Of a DNA stretch of 64,000 nt, positions 11,281-23,290 are shown in pieces. The notes under the pieces were generated by a model. It did not search any database. It saw only the letters and a program-made list of their open reading frames with translations, and had not been told where the DNA came from. The translations under genes and the position numbers were made by a program. Position 1 is the stretch's first letter. Every line of letters begins with the position of its first letter. The DNA comes from Hofstenia miamia (taxonomy: Eukaryota; Xenacoelomorpha; Acoela): NCBI GenBank assembly GCA_004352715.1, contig SCFE01000033.1, positions 1,897,917-1,961,916 of the forward strand, written 5' to 3'.

Positions 11281-11990
11281 ATTTGGGAGTTACTTTGCTG
11301 TGTCTATCGTGATAACACGCTCTCTAACAGTTGGCAGACCAAATCGTGGTACTGGGTTAGGTTATGGCCATGATTATGTGTAGGCAAATAACAACTTTTA
11401 TTTGGTCATTTCTATTCATACATTACACTTAATAATTTACACTGTGATGATAATATACCACTGGTGAATGTGAATGAATGGTAATTACATGTGATATTTA
11501 TTATTTATTTACATAGGCTGAGGAAATAAGAACAATTGAGATCTGTTTCAATTGAGCTAGAAACTAACAACTAGAGACCCCTATTAGCACCTTGGTAAGC
11601 TTGGATCAATTAGAGGATTCCCCTTTGGCATGATTCCATGCAAATTGGTCACTAATGGAGGATAATTCTCAGTGAAATATTTTTCTGTAACTTTATTGAA
11701 CTGGCAAATGTTCTGTTTTCTGTTGGAATGTGGGTCATTCTCTACAATGGTAGCCTTTGCAACCTTCTACCTATTAATTGAGTTACCTATTACCACTGGA
11801 GTAGTCAGAGCTCCCCGTGATTCTACATGGTGACCCTGACGTGATCTCAAACTCCAGGGAGTTCTAATTGGAGTGCTTAAGGTTGGGTCATATTGTCACT
11901 TCTTGCTATGAAGATCTTAGAGCATCCTTACACATTATCATCACGTTTGGCCACAATACATAGTGACATGATGCGTTCTAGCAATTAGAA
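11281..11990 (+). other. primer-binding region and untranslated leader of gypsy copy 1
   Basis: Directly after the LTR comes ATTTGGGAGT, also found after the LTR at 20115. A TGG a few bases beyond the LTR is where a tRNA primer site is expected in Ty3/gypsy elements. The following roughly 700 bases are alignable with 20116-20720: TGTGATGATA, TAGCACC, the ACCTTCT block near 11770, and TGATTCTACAT near 11820. No coding frame is seen, so it is a long untranslated leader before gag. Confidence 0.65.
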
Positions 11991-13725
11991 GTGTCAGTCA
12001 AGCTACATAGTCAACCTCATACAATCTCATTGCAGTCTAGCAGGTGGATTGATGTTTGGAGATGTACTCCAGTCATGAAACCTGTGTTCTCACCCGAAGT
12101 TCAGGCAACTCTATATAGTGAAGCTGGTGTTTCTAGAGCTAGCAATGGAACTTTGAATCTTGTTAACACTACTTTGCATTTGCCACCTACTTAATCACCC
12201 CCTGTGATCTTCCAAAGCATACTCAATACAGCTACTGCTCCACCCAATCTGTTTCTCTTTTGTGACATGTCACCACCCCCTGAACAGCAAATGAGAGAGG
12301 CTGAAAGACTTAGAGAAGCTCTTGCCCAGCAAACCTATATGTGACTCAATTTTGCAACAGCAAATTAATTCCCTGTGGTTCAAGTTACAGCAACAAGCCA
12401 ACAATGCTTTGCTATGAGAAAGACAGCTAATTGATGCTGTTACTTCTCTAGAACTACAAGTTCAAAATCTCTCTATGCCAACACTGCCTGCAACTCCACA
12501 GCCAATTCTGATGGGGACCACCCTATCTCATTTTATCTCACCCCTTTCTGAGAAACCCAAGTATGTAACTCATGATGTGTTAAATGATGCTTTGAATGCT
12601 TTTTCTGCCTGATTTATGGAAGTCATTGCATAAATGACTTTTTCACACCTTCCAAGTGCCACAAGTTTGCCTCATGTCTCCCCTTTGATGCCCCAATTCT
12701 GCTTTGATGCAGGTATCCACTTTAACCAAAGTTGCTACTGCAAGTCCATGTGCTCTGAGTGTGACCATCTCACCTCCAGCACCAGTCAATACCTTAGTTA
12801 TGCCTACTGTTTCAGTATCAGTGACTCCTTGGCATTCAGGTGATCCTATTGGGTCAGCAACAACATGTTGGCCACAGTTCACCCAGTCAATCCTTCCTCT
12901 TGAAGCAACTGGAACTGGACAAGCAAATCTATTCAACAAACATTATGTGTTACTGAAATTCACAGGAAAAATTGATAAGATTTCCCAGTATTTTGATGAG
13001 TGGCTGTTCTTATTCCAGCTGAATATGAAGAAGTATAGTGCCACACAAGACTACACCATCACCCAGTTTCAGATGTATTTGCAAGGCCTTGCCTACAATC
13101 AATATATGATGCTGGATAGGGAAGTCAAGACTAATTACCAGTTACTCATTGGTCATTTTGAAGAACACTATTGTGCTCTTCACATCAAGCACCAATATAT
13201 GACTCTCTTATGTGATCTCTCATTTAAGAAAGGAGACAATGTTCAGACCTATATCACCCAGGTTGAAAGGCTATTCTGTCTGAGTAAGTTAACTCCAGAA
13301 TACTAAAAGCATGATCTTTTTTACATATATTTGTCAGGGTTTCCCACTGAACATTTATGGCCATCTTGAATTAAAGTGTGACCCCAAAGATGATCTTAAC
13401 TTAATTATCAAAAAGGCAATCAGGATCATATACATGATGTGCAATACCACTCAAATCAACAAAGATGTTGGTGAGCTGAAGCTGGCCATGCTGCTCTGAA
13501 AGTGTCCTCATCAGCAGACACTTCTGTATTAAAGAAGAAACAAGACACTGATTAAACTCATTGTTTCCTTTGTGATCAGAAAGGCCACATGAAGCCACAG
13601 TGTACCACCATTATCTGCTTAGTTGCAGATGGAAACAGTTTTGTTATCAACAAAGCTGAAGAGCCATTACTTGCTTCACCTCTTGAACTAACTGATTCAT
13701 TAAACTAATGGGAGCACTGCCTCCC
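11991..13725 (+). pseudogene. gypsy copy 1 gag (capsid plus zinc knuckle), broken
   Basis: Gag of the LTR element. The N-terminal part (about 12000-12630) is in several frames and carries a charged helical block ('MREAERLREALAQQ') and 'KYVTHDVLNDALNAF', matching 'EFVTHATLNEALGDW' of copy 2. The capsid-like core runs in one frame from 12704 to 13306 ('LQGLAYNQYMMLDREVKTNY', 'HIKHQYMTLLCDLSFKKGD', 'YITQVERLF'), hits a TAA, and continues in the +1 frame at 13311. A CCHC zinc knuckle, CFLCDQKGHMKPQC, follows at about 13561-13602. Gag ends '...DSLN' at 13706-13708. At least one stop and two frameshifts make it non-functional. It supplies capsid residues that are missing from copy 2. Confidence 0.85.
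13699..13708 (+). other. gag/pol junction of copy 1 (ATTAAAC then TAA)
   Basis: Gag codons TCA TTA AAC TAA end the gag frame, while pol homology (MGALPPKKHAQDVLV) runs on in the -1 frame. Copy 2 has the same arrangement, with TTTAAAT as the heptamer. Here the first base is A, so the heptamer is one change from a canonical X XXY YYZ slippery site. Confidence 0.6.
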
Positions 13726-14390
13726 AAAAAACATGCACAGGACGTTTTGGTAGTTACCTCGCTGATGCTTACTACATTATCCCTGTGGATATTAATGGAA
13801 TTCTTATTATTGCTACAATAGACACTGGAGCCTCTGCTTTGATTATAAGTGATGAGTGCTGTCACAAACTGAGTTTGAAAAGAAATGATTTACATCCATC
13901 AACTGTTTGCTTATTAGATGCCTTGGGCAATAAGATCTTGCTCAAGGGCTAAATGCCCAATCTTGAACTACAAATTCATCAAGAATTGTTTCATGTGGAC
14001 TTAATCATTGTTGATACACATGATCAGCCTTTGCTCTATGACATCATCTTTGGTAATGATTTCCTAGAGAAAAACTCTTGAAGAATTGATTATGGGAAAA
14101 ACACTATGTCCATTTGTGAATGTGAACTTCAGCAAGAGTTGGCTACCATCCCCAAAGAGGAAGTTCCTCTATGTTTTACTGAGGAAGTAGTCATCAAGCC
14201 ATGACATTGGCAAAGGGTCATGTCTCTACCAAGTCTAGTTACAATGGCAACATTATGATCTCTGGGCAAAAGGGAAAGCATTATAAAGGCATCAACTTCT
14301 CCCCTGATCTCTGCCACATCTCTGGTGGTAAGACTAGCATTACCATCCTCAATGGTTCCAGTTCTGTAGTCTGAATAGACCCATAAAAAC
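13709..14390 (+). pseudogene. gypsy copy 1 pol start: retropepsin and linker, truncated
   Basis: After one frameshift the frame near 13780 reads 'IPVDINGILIIATIDTGASA' and continues 'LIISDECC'. This is an aspartic protease with an intact D-T-G-A active site, followed by 'LLDALGNKILLKG' and the 'DIIFGNDFLEKNS' flap-side block. It aligns with the copy 2 protease residue for residue, but copy 2 has N-T-G-A. The linker toward RT ('MISGQKGKHYKGINFSPDLC') follows in another frame and homology stops near 14380. RT, RNase H and integrase are absent, so pol is truncated as well as frameshifted. Confidence 0.85.
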
Positions 14391-17300
14391 TAAATATTAT
14401 CACTTTGTCTTAGATTAACACCACAGCCAGTGTATGTACATTTAGAACTTGAAGAAGTTTCTCTATTTTTAATGATGTTTGCTTGGTGGTGAATAACCTG
14501 ATGGTGGTGAGACATTTGATTTCTTATTTGAAGTGCAGTGATCATTAGTGCACACCTTGAAATAATCTAAAAGGACCATCACTTAAGTACATCTCAGAAG
14601 CTATAAGTATCAACAAGTGTAATAATATGCTTGTATGCATTTCCTATATTTAAAAAATCTGTTTTGTTTATTACTGACAATAAATTTAGATCTACAATAA
14701 AAAGGGCTAGCCTAAGGCTAGTTATCCAGCTTTTTTGAAAGTGGAGGTTTATTATCAAGTGAATCAATCAATAGGTAAGCTAAACAAAGAAAAACTCCTA
14801 TGCCTAACATTAACCTAAAAACACACTTTCACTAGACAGGGCAGAGTGGTGAAGCTGAAGTCAAAGCTTATGTTAATTGTAGATATGGAGAATGCCTCTC
14901 AGCCAGCTGGTACATGCAATGGTGAGAGTCCCTGAATAGCTACTTGTGTGCCTGAATGTTTAGCTTGCCATTGTATTAATAATAAAAACCTGATACAAAG
15001 CAAAATTAAATCCAATCAATTTATTTTATCAACTAACTATAAATTTCACACAGTATTTATTGTAAAAATGTACAATGCTAACATGTACCTGTTTTTCATT
15101 TACTTCTATTTCCATTGTTGAATTTCTTATGCTGATCTTACTCAATGTGCTAATTTTAGCTATCCAGTAGCTATGTGATTTCAGTTGGAGCTTTTTGCCA
15201 TATCTTTTGCAAACACATATATAACTTGGTTTACAAAGTGGTTCTAATTGATATAAAACAAGTTAAACAAAAAATAATCAAAATAAGGATTTAAATATTG
15301 TCCTTTTCTCTTTTTTATTTTGCTGATTATGTCAGAGGATGTAATTTCAATGATTACACTTATTATAGTAGTGTGTGTTAACATGAATGCACACCTTGCT
15401 CATCATTGTCTATTGAAGCATAGATGTCACAATACCTAGTTATTGTGATGTTCACAGTTGAAGTAACTAGAACACTTTAATTTGTCAGTGATATGATTGC
15501 TAAAAAAAATGATACATGAAGTTGCAAATTAAACTAATGTATAGTTTATGGATTAAAACAATCAAAATGCTTCAATTTTAACAAAATTGTAATTTAGACA
15601 CAGGTTTTATAGGTAAGTGCTGAATGTAATGCATTTTTAAAATGGCAACTCAATTAGATGTGTTATCTCTAATTAAAAATTTGATTGAGCATTTAATCAC
15701 ACATTACAAATTTACAAAAATATAGTGTAAAAATCAGTTTGATGCAGTATTTAATTTACTCAGATAGGAAAAAATGCTCTAAAATCACAAAAATGTTGGT
15801 TAGAAGATGTGCAGCACATGCCTTCCACATAAAGAGGATACACCTCTGGCAAAATGCAATCAATTGATAGCTAGCTAAGCAAACTATAAAGAAACCATAT
15901 TTGTAGACATCATCTAAGTGCATCTCTTGTCCAGGGGCATAGAAACTAGAATCCTCCCTGTCACGGATTCCTGACCACTACTATACACACATTGAAGCAT
16001 AATCCACCAAATTAGTTGCTAAAGAGAAAAGAAGTCATTCAAAGAAAGAAAAAGAAAATCAAAAATGATTAGAAATTTATTAAGCAGTTAAATTTGTTAT
16101 ATTTTGCAAGAAAGATCTATTAAATACAAATGTAAAAAATTAGTACTTTTTGAAAACACTAATTTGGCAAAATGAAGAGGGCGAAATTGCTTCTCATTAT
16201 TTTTAGCCAACTTTGGCAGCCAAACAATTTAAAAATTTACATCAGCATGTACTTTTTAGAAATTATCTATAAATAGAGTAAGAACATTGGAAAGATTGTT
16301 GAATAAATTCTTTGGAATTCTTACCTTTAGATTTTCACAGTTTGATTAATTAAAATCAATGTCAAGCTAAACAGTTCATGTTAAGTAGTGGTCAGGATCC
16401 CATGATGGGAATTGTTTAAGGTTCTGTGCCCCTTATCATCAAATGGCACAAAAGTTAGGTATACAAAGAGGAATTTTTTATTACCCATTTAGCTGACTAT
16501 CCTTGGTACATGTAAATCCTGATAACAAATTCACAATAAGGCTAGTAAGTCAAATGTAGGACATATTATTATCTTTTTTAGATCTAAATTAGTGACTATA
16601 AAGTGACTGATAACAAGAGTGTTTTATTCTATTATGATTATTATATGTAGGATAGGAAGCTGCTATGTGTTTTATTAATTATTTTAAATCCAATAGTTTT
16701 TGGTAATGGCTCTTCACATAATAATTAAGCAGCTAGTGGCAAGCCCAGTTGCAATTGATTATTAAGCTTTACAAAATGAGTTTAAGTTGAGTTGTGCTGA
16801 GCTATTTAGCTAGGGTACACATAAGGAGAGCAATTGAGCTGAGTGCTGGGTAAACTTCAATGGAAACAGATTGCAGGAATTGTTCTTGACTTCAGAGAAC
16901 AGCATTGGGTGGATGCCCAACTTTTGGAGACAATGTGAAGCTACTTCACCTAAATAGTTATGGTTAAATTGTCTGTTAATAATAGTTAATAGGAATAGTT
17001 ACTGATAAAGCAAAGCAGTAAGAAACTGTTAGATCCCTACCCAATAGCGCACCACCAATCAAATACAGAGATTTGATGTCAAGCCTGGTAGGAGATGATA
17101 CAACATCACTTAGCTAGACATTATAATGTAATAATTCAAACCATACATCAATTCTGAAGAATTGAATTCATCACTTTTGCACTGAGTTCATTCTATTTAT
17201 AGTATTGTTAAAACAAATGCCTGCCACTGGTTTTTGTTGTACTGCATTTCATTTGTAACTAAAATTACCCTTTTTGGCTATCACCAAAATTGCATGAGTT

Positions 17301-17880
17301 GAGAGTTGCACTGTGTTTAGGTTTTTCAACTTAGCACATAGGTTTCACTCACTGCAACCAAGTGTTAGGGCTTCTTTATTCTTTCTCTTAGTTAGGTCTC
17401 TAGTCTTATATGACTTTTTCTTAAGGCTATCTGCTTTGGGTTGACCAAGGGTGGCCACCATTCCCTACCACATACAGATAGCCATTCAGGTTGAATGTGA
17501 CTGTAAAAGTATAACACAAATAAAAATATGACTTTATTGTACAATCATTTACTTCTAATGAAAAATAGAACACATAAAACAAATTATAACCAGACTGTTA
17601 ACAGGTTGTTTGTAGTGCAAAGTTCATATTCCCACTTTTCCTCTTTATTAAAACCAGTTCCTAGGGTGTTGAATTGGAGAATTTGCAAATTTTTTCAAAC
17701 AATCTGCCACCACACACTTACCATCAATAAAATTTAGTGTCCAGTCAGAACAATTAAGATATTTGCAAATATAATTAAAATCAATAGCAAGACATTTTTC
17801 CACAAAATTTTAATCAGCTAGTTATTGTTTAAATTAAGATTCTACATGGTCTTGTTCAGTGGCACCATAAATATAAATAG
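14391..17880. other. CpG-poor AT-rich DNA without genes
   Basis: No supported genes, RNA genes or transposon ends. CG dinucleotides are almost absent: between 14401 and 19740 I find only those near 15964, 16187 and 17047. TG and CA are common, which is the signature of long-term decay of methylated CpG. Confidence 0.6.
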
Positions 17881-18480
17881 ATGATTTGAAAAGAGAAGGC
17901 CAAAAGTTGAAACACCAAAAATTAGTATCCCAAAGAAATGTATTGCCAAAAATTTAAAACCCTAATAATGGGGGTTGTGTCTACACCTCAATATTTATGA
18001 TCAGCACAATATTCAAATACAAGCAAAATACATAACATTTGAACTATCATAAGCTATTTTTAATTGGCAAGTAATTACCTTATTCATGTTTAATTCATAA
18101 ATTTTTAAAAATATAATTTAAATTTTCTAAATTTTCATTATATTTGAATATTGGGCTGATAGTGAATATTGAGCTGCAGACACAACCCTAAATAATGAAA
18201 ATACCAAAGAAATAATAGATCAAAACTGCTAGAAATAGAATGGCAATGAAATAAAAGACCAAACAATGAAAATCCCAAAAAATTCAAATGCCAAATAATT
18301 ATTGCAAAATAAATAAAGAAAAAATCCCAAATAAACAGTTGCCAGGGTTTTTGAGTCAAGTTTTTACATTTTGAACTTAAGCATTTTTTTGAATAAATTC
18401 CAAATTCAATCAAATTTTCCAAGTGTTTTATAGTTAAAAATATATATTTTTGAATAATTTTGAGCATTTTAAGCTAAAAA
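17880..18480 (+). repeat. AT-rich 'CCAAA' dispersed repeat, copy a
   Basis: Loose repetition of AAAATnCCAAAnAA words (CACCAAAAATT, AAAATCCCAAAAAATTC, AATGCCAAATAA). It aligns with 19215-19640 in the same order: 'AATAATGAAAATACCAAAG', then 'AAAATCCCAAATAAA', then a block ending near GAGT(C/T)AA, then 'AAAAATATATATTTT'. No protein signal. Identity of the repeat family is unknown to me. Confidence 0.6.
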
Positions 18481-18879
18481 ATAATTATTTACAACAGATC
18501 AAAAACTGAAATATAAAATAAATTAACTTTATGATATTGTTGAGTTGCTTTTAAATCAAGATGCAGTTTGAGTTTTAAGGATTTCTTTTCAGATTTTTCA
18601 TTCAGTTACAAAGTAAAGCAAACTTTTAGAAGAATGCTGATTGAAGCTCACAAAACACTTGGACAAAATAAACACAAACATAGGGTAAAACAATGAGAAA
18701 TACAACAAAACACATGCAATAGTGCTTTCTGTACATAATAAAAATATATCACACTCTTTGGAAGTTGATTAAAATGCAAAGGTCAAGACATAATTTGTAA
18801 TTACACCCTCATGTACTGAGTTACTACTTTGCATAACCAAATTCTATTAACCACAATCTGATTAGAATGCCACATTTGA

Positions 18880-19100
18880 ATTTGATTGCTTTAATTTGGC
18901 ATTTCTTTTCTTTGGGATTTTCAATTTTGGTATGTTAATTCTTTTTTATTTTCAAATTTGACATTAAAATTAATTGGGATTTTATTTAACTTTAGCATTA
19001 TATTTCATTAGGATTGTATTTAATGGTGTTTGCTCTTTTATGTCATAAATATTTCTTTATTTCTTTATATGGCTTTTTAATATTTGGGATTTAATGTAAT
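18880..19100 (-). repeat. AT-rich 'CCAAA' repeat, inverted copy b
   Basis: The same words appear as their complements (TTTGGCATTTC, TTTGGGATTTTCAATTTTGG, ATTTGGGATTTAATG). Reverse-complemented, this block resembles copies a and c, so it is an inverted member lying between them. Confidence 0.5.
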
Positions 19101-19214
19101 TACCAATTACATATTAGATATTCTTGAGGTAAACATTTAATTTTTACATTGCACATTAAAATGGAAATTACATTTCTTGAGAATTGTTTTGTTATTGATA
19201 TGAACATTCTTGCA

Positions 19215-19640
19215 TTGAAATGTATTTTCAAAGATTTGGAAACAGAAGACCAAAAATTGAAACACCAAAGATTAAAATCCAAAGAAATATGATGAAATAA
19301 ATTTAAACCTCAAATAATGAAAATACCAAAGAAAATATGATCAAAAGCAAATAGATAATATAATGCCAAAAAATTAAAATACCAAACAAAGAAAATTGCA
19401 AAAAGTTTAAATGTCAAACAGTTATTATAGCAAAAGATAAAATCCCAAATAAATTGATGCAAGGGCTTTGAGTTAAAGTGTTTCTTTCAAGAATTCAATC
19501 ACATTTTATCTAATTTTGATTTTTCTATAGTGAAAAATATATATTTTCAAATAATTGCAAGCATTGGTTACTAAAAAATAATGATTATGATTGACAAAGA
19601 ATCTGAAATTTAGAATAATACACTTTTTAAATATTTTTGA
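19215..19640 (+). repeat. AT-rich 'CCAAA' dispersed repeat, copy c
   Basis: Direct partner of 17880-18480, including the shared run AATAATGAAAATACCAAAG and the downstream AAAATATATATTTT block. Divergence is high, so the duplication is old or the family is dispersed. Confidence 0.6.
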
Positions 19641-19740
19641 GGGGGATTTTCAATTGAGTTTTAATGATTTTCTTATCTAGTTTTCTGAACTCATTTGGTT
19701 GCATGCATGTACAACACTTAAAAAACATTTGATATAGAAG

Positions 19741-20115
19741 TGTAAAGTTACTTGGGGAAATTTCGTGATTATTATTTATTTTTATCCTTTTTTGTATTAA
19801 CGTCATCATGATGTAAGAGTTATTTTATTTCATTATTTTGAGCTCAGGTTTACAAAAGAAATCATGTCCCCTTGATGGTGCTAAAAGTGTTGCTCAAATT
19901 GAATTTGATTTGTGAGGGAAATCAATAACATGAATAGCTCTGTGATTGTAAACTAAGACAGGTAGTTATTTATTGTTTTGAACGTGTATAAATTGAGGAA
20001 TACTGTTGAGAAAGATCAATAGATTTTATCTAGCTTCAATTACTGTCTACTTTTCTCTCCATTACTTTATTTAGTATTTTTTGATTATGCATATAATTGC
20101 TTAAGCTTGGCAACA
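19741..20115 (+). repeat. second LTR of the gypsy family
   Basis: This 375-bp segment starts TGTAAAGTTACTTGGGG and ends CTTAAGCTTGGCAACA. It aligns along its length with the LTR at 59815: 'GTATTAACGTCAT', 'CCTTGATGGTGCTAAAA', 'GTGTATAAATTGAG', 'CTTTTCTCTCCATTACTT'. A TATA box is at 19987-19992. The half-CRE AACGTCATCATGATGT shows a CpG-to-TpG change in its right arm. It is followed by the same primer-site sequence and leader as copy 1, so it is a 5' LTR of a third insertion whose coding part is gone. Confidence 0.85.
19987..19992 (+). promoter_or_regulatory. TATA box in LTR
   Basis: TATAAA within GTGTATAAATTGAG, a stretch conserved in the LTRs at 19741, 59815 and 61135. It is placed so that transcription would start inside the LTR, as expected for the U3/R border. 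Inferred from position and conservation. Confidence 0.5.
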
Positions 20116-20720
20116 ATTTGGGAGTGCTTTCTTAAAGTACAGGGCAATACATAGCTCCTGGTGATCATCAGATCTTCCCAGCCCAAATGGTGGACTCATT
20201 AAGTTACAGATACGGGTATGGTTAAGGAAATAATAAACCTCTTGTTTAATATTCAACACATACATGCACTTATATTTTATGACACTGTGATGATACCATG
20301 CCATTGGCTAGCACAAATGTCTGGCAATTACAGACTATTATTTAGTGAGCTGAGAACTAACAATGAAAATGAGATGTTTATTTTTGCTATGAGATAGAAA
20401 TTAATAAGTGAGACAAATAGGGTAGCACCATGCACTAAGTCGAGCACTAAACTGATTCTAAAGACTTCACTTTGGCTGGAAGCCATGTGAGTTGGTCATC
20501 TTGGAGTTACCTAAAGTATCTAATACTTGGATGAATTACCAATTTTTATATTAGTTTGTTTTCTCTTTACCTGTTCTCCCAGAATCAGGGCTGTCATTTT
20601 CTATGGTAAACCTTCTGCAGAGTCAATTAGTTTTATAGTACAATTACAGCCTGTGATTCTACATTAGGATGTTTGGGATTAGTAATATTTTTCCACTGAA
20701 TTCCCAGCATCATGATTAAT
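20116..20720 (+). other. gypsy leader without coding region
   Basis: Starts ATTTGGGAGTG (primer-site region) and parallels 11281-11850. The 39 bases 20374-20412 recur exactly at 56535-56573. The 22 bases 20608-20629 recur exactly, but inverted, at 48935-48956. No gag follows; a LINE begins about 400 bases later, so the element is a truncated relic. Confidence 0.7.
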
Positions 20721-21109
20721 GTTGCAGATTTTCCCTCTTGGCTAGATTTGTATGAGTTTTATTCACTTGCACTATATAGATTAATAATCAATAGAAAATT
20801 TCATATAGTAGGCAACCAGAGTTTCAAAATTATTTATCTTTGAGATATTCAGTATTAAACTCTAATTTTTGCTGTGATGTCAGAAGACCTAAATGAATTT
20901 TCCCATGAAATTGTGGGCAACATACAGGGTTTTTATAAAAGTTATTTAGTGAGTTTTAAAGGTCATCCAAATTTGGTGGGTTTTATCTATACCAGAGTGC
21001 TTAAATATGCATGGGAAATTTTCAATTAGGTCCTCTGATGTAACAAAATGTTAAGTTAAATGCTCAATATTTTGAAAATATTTAATTTTTAAGCCCTGGT
21101 CACCTACTA
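20721..21109. other. AT-rich spacer, nothing recognised
   Basis: Separates the gypsy leader from LINE A copy 1. Short frames show no domain signals, and CpG remains rare. Confidence 0.4.
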
Positions 21110-23290
21110 TAGGAACTTTTCTATTGATTCCAACCAAGAAATCAAAGCATATATCATTGATACTCTGGATAACTTCTTACTTCATAATCCTGATTATCAG
21201 GTAATGCTTTGCAGTGACCTAAATTCTTCCTTCATACATCAGCAAATTGATGATATTTGTAATAGTCTAAGCATGTCCAATCTGGTCAAATGCTGTACTA
21301 CTCATATGTCTTCACTTGATGTTATTTTATTCTCCAGTGACCTTGTTACTTCTTATGATATAGATATTTCTGCTCCACTTGGTAGTTTGGATCATTTTTG
21401 CTGCTTTGCTATACCTAAGGACAATGTTGCCTCTTGCTATCCCAAAGAGGTTGTTCTGGACTTGTGTCACAGCCATATTTGTTCCTTTGTGCAGCATGTT
21501 GCCAATAAAAATTTCACACATTTATACAGTATGAGAGACATAGACAACAAAGTTGAACTTTTCTATGGGGTTCTCTATGAAGCTTGGTCTCATTCCCAGT
21601 CATAAAGTTGTAAGAAAAGAATCTGACCCTCAATGGTTCACCAGTATTATCTTTAACATCCTTAGATGCAAACAAGAAGCCTTTCAGTCATGTAATTGAT
21701 TGAAGAAATAGATAAGTCTAAGCAATGTTGCCTTGAAAATGCTAACACTGCAGCATAATCTTGGAACCTGTATTATTCATTCACTAAAGGAAATACTGTA
21801 CAAGTGATCCTATCACAAATGTTATTTCTAAATTTTCAGATATTGAGGAGGCTCTGGAAGCTATTGTGAGCAAGTTCCAAAGTTCTATGTCATCTATGCC
21901 TCTGTGTGTTAAAACCATTCACACTTGCCAGCAGCCCTCCTGCTTCCATTCCATTTCTCCCATGGACATATTTTACTATATTGATTCTCTTAAGTCCCAT
22001 GGAACTGGCTCAGATGACATCACAAACAAATTGTACAAAAGTATATCCCACCTTGTTGCCAAACCTCTCTGCAATATTATAAATCATTCCTTTAGCACTG
22101 GTCATGTGCCTGGTAAACTAAAAACAGCATGTGTCATTCCACTTCCTAAAAATACGAATCCTGATATTTCACAGCTGAAACCAATTTCACTTCTTTCTGT
22201 TCCTTCCAAATGCATGGAATTCTGAGCTCTTTTAACCTTGAAACCACAAATTTTGCAGCATATAGACAATCATGTTTACCAGAAACAGAAATCTACTTGC
22301 ATAGCTTTAATTCATGCATTGGATGAAATCTCATGTATTCTTGATGATGGCAATGAAGTTTTATTTCAAGCATTCAATTTAAGCAAAGCATTTGATACAG
22401 TTCCACATGAGAGACTGCTGAGCAAACTTGCAAATGTCCTACATGCCTCTCTCATTGCTTGGCTTTCTTCTTATTTGTCACACAGGGAATTTTATGTTTT
22501 TCACAATGGACATAGGAGCTCTTTGTATGACGTCTTGAGTGGTGTTCCCAAGGATCATTGATTGGTCCATTACTAATCATTTTTTATATGTCTGATCTAG
22601 AGTCAACAAATGGTTTGTTGATTAAGTTCACTGATGATTTAACCTCTATTGTTCATGTAATTGTAAACAGCACAATTACCAAAGAGTATGAAAATATTTC
22701 CACTTATTGCAACTTAAATGGTCTAACTCTCAACAAGAAAAAATGTCAACAGATGATCATCAGCAAACAATGAAATAGTACTATTCATGAGCTTATTCCA
22801 GATAGAATTCCCATAGTGTCTAGCATATGTGTTCTTGGCATCACAATTGACTCTTCTTTATAATGATAATCTCATTTGGATGCTTCTGTTAAATGTGCAG
22901 CTTCTTGTTTCACTATACTTAGACAGCTTAAATTTGTATGTTCTGAACAGGATTTATGGTCAATCTTCCAATGTTGCATTGTATCCTTATTTGATTATTG
23001 TTCCCCTCTTTTTGGGTCACTGCCCTTTACCCTTGATTTTTAAATCCAATGGGTTCTCAATAGAGGTGAATTAATTATTACCAGTGGCACAATAAATGCA
23101 TCTCCTATAATACATAGTGAATGACAAATTGAATTATCATGCAAACTTTTCAAGCAAGCAGCTGTGTCAAGACATCCTCTACATGAACTTATGCCTCCTA
23201 TTCAGCATCACTCAGGACGTCTGGTAGAATTTTGATGTCGTCTCTCTCTTAAACAGAGACAATTCTTTACATTTATGACTTGAATTTTAA
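21110..23290 (+). pseudogene. LINE family A copy 1: endonuclease plus RT, broken
   Basis: Begins with the second half of an APE-type endonuclease ('YIIDTLDNFLLHNPDYQVML', 'CSDLNSSF' where intact relatives have G-D-x-N, 'SSLDVILFSSDL', and the 'GSLDHF' S-D-H equivalent). Then come the linker and RT: 'SLKSHGTGSDDI', 'ACVIPLPKNTNPDISQLKPI', 'FNLSKAFDTVPHERLLSKL', 'SGVPKDH', 'GPLLIIFYMSDL', then 'LLIKFTDDLTSI' as the xxDD box. The thumb ('VLGITIDSSL') and the C-terminal block ('HHSGRLVEF', then 'LSLKQRQFFTFMT') follow. Several stops and frameshifts interrupt it. It lacks ORF1 and the endonuclease start. The same family recurs on the minus strand at 45789-47259. Confidence 0.85.

Noticed and set aside
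12643-12939. 98-codon minus-strand frame inside gypsy gag
   Set aside because: It is antisense to the better supported gag frame and has no recognisable domain.
18138-18467. 109-codon minus-strand frame with hydrophobic content
   Set aside because: It lies within the AT-rich CCAAA repeat, and its Phe/Leu/Ile richness follows from the A-rich opposite strand.
14401-19740. Repeat-induced point mutation (RIP) as the cause of CpG loss
   Set aside because: RIP is a fungal process that acts on duplicated DNA, whereas here single-copy sequence is equally depleted and the window contains an animal cilia gene.
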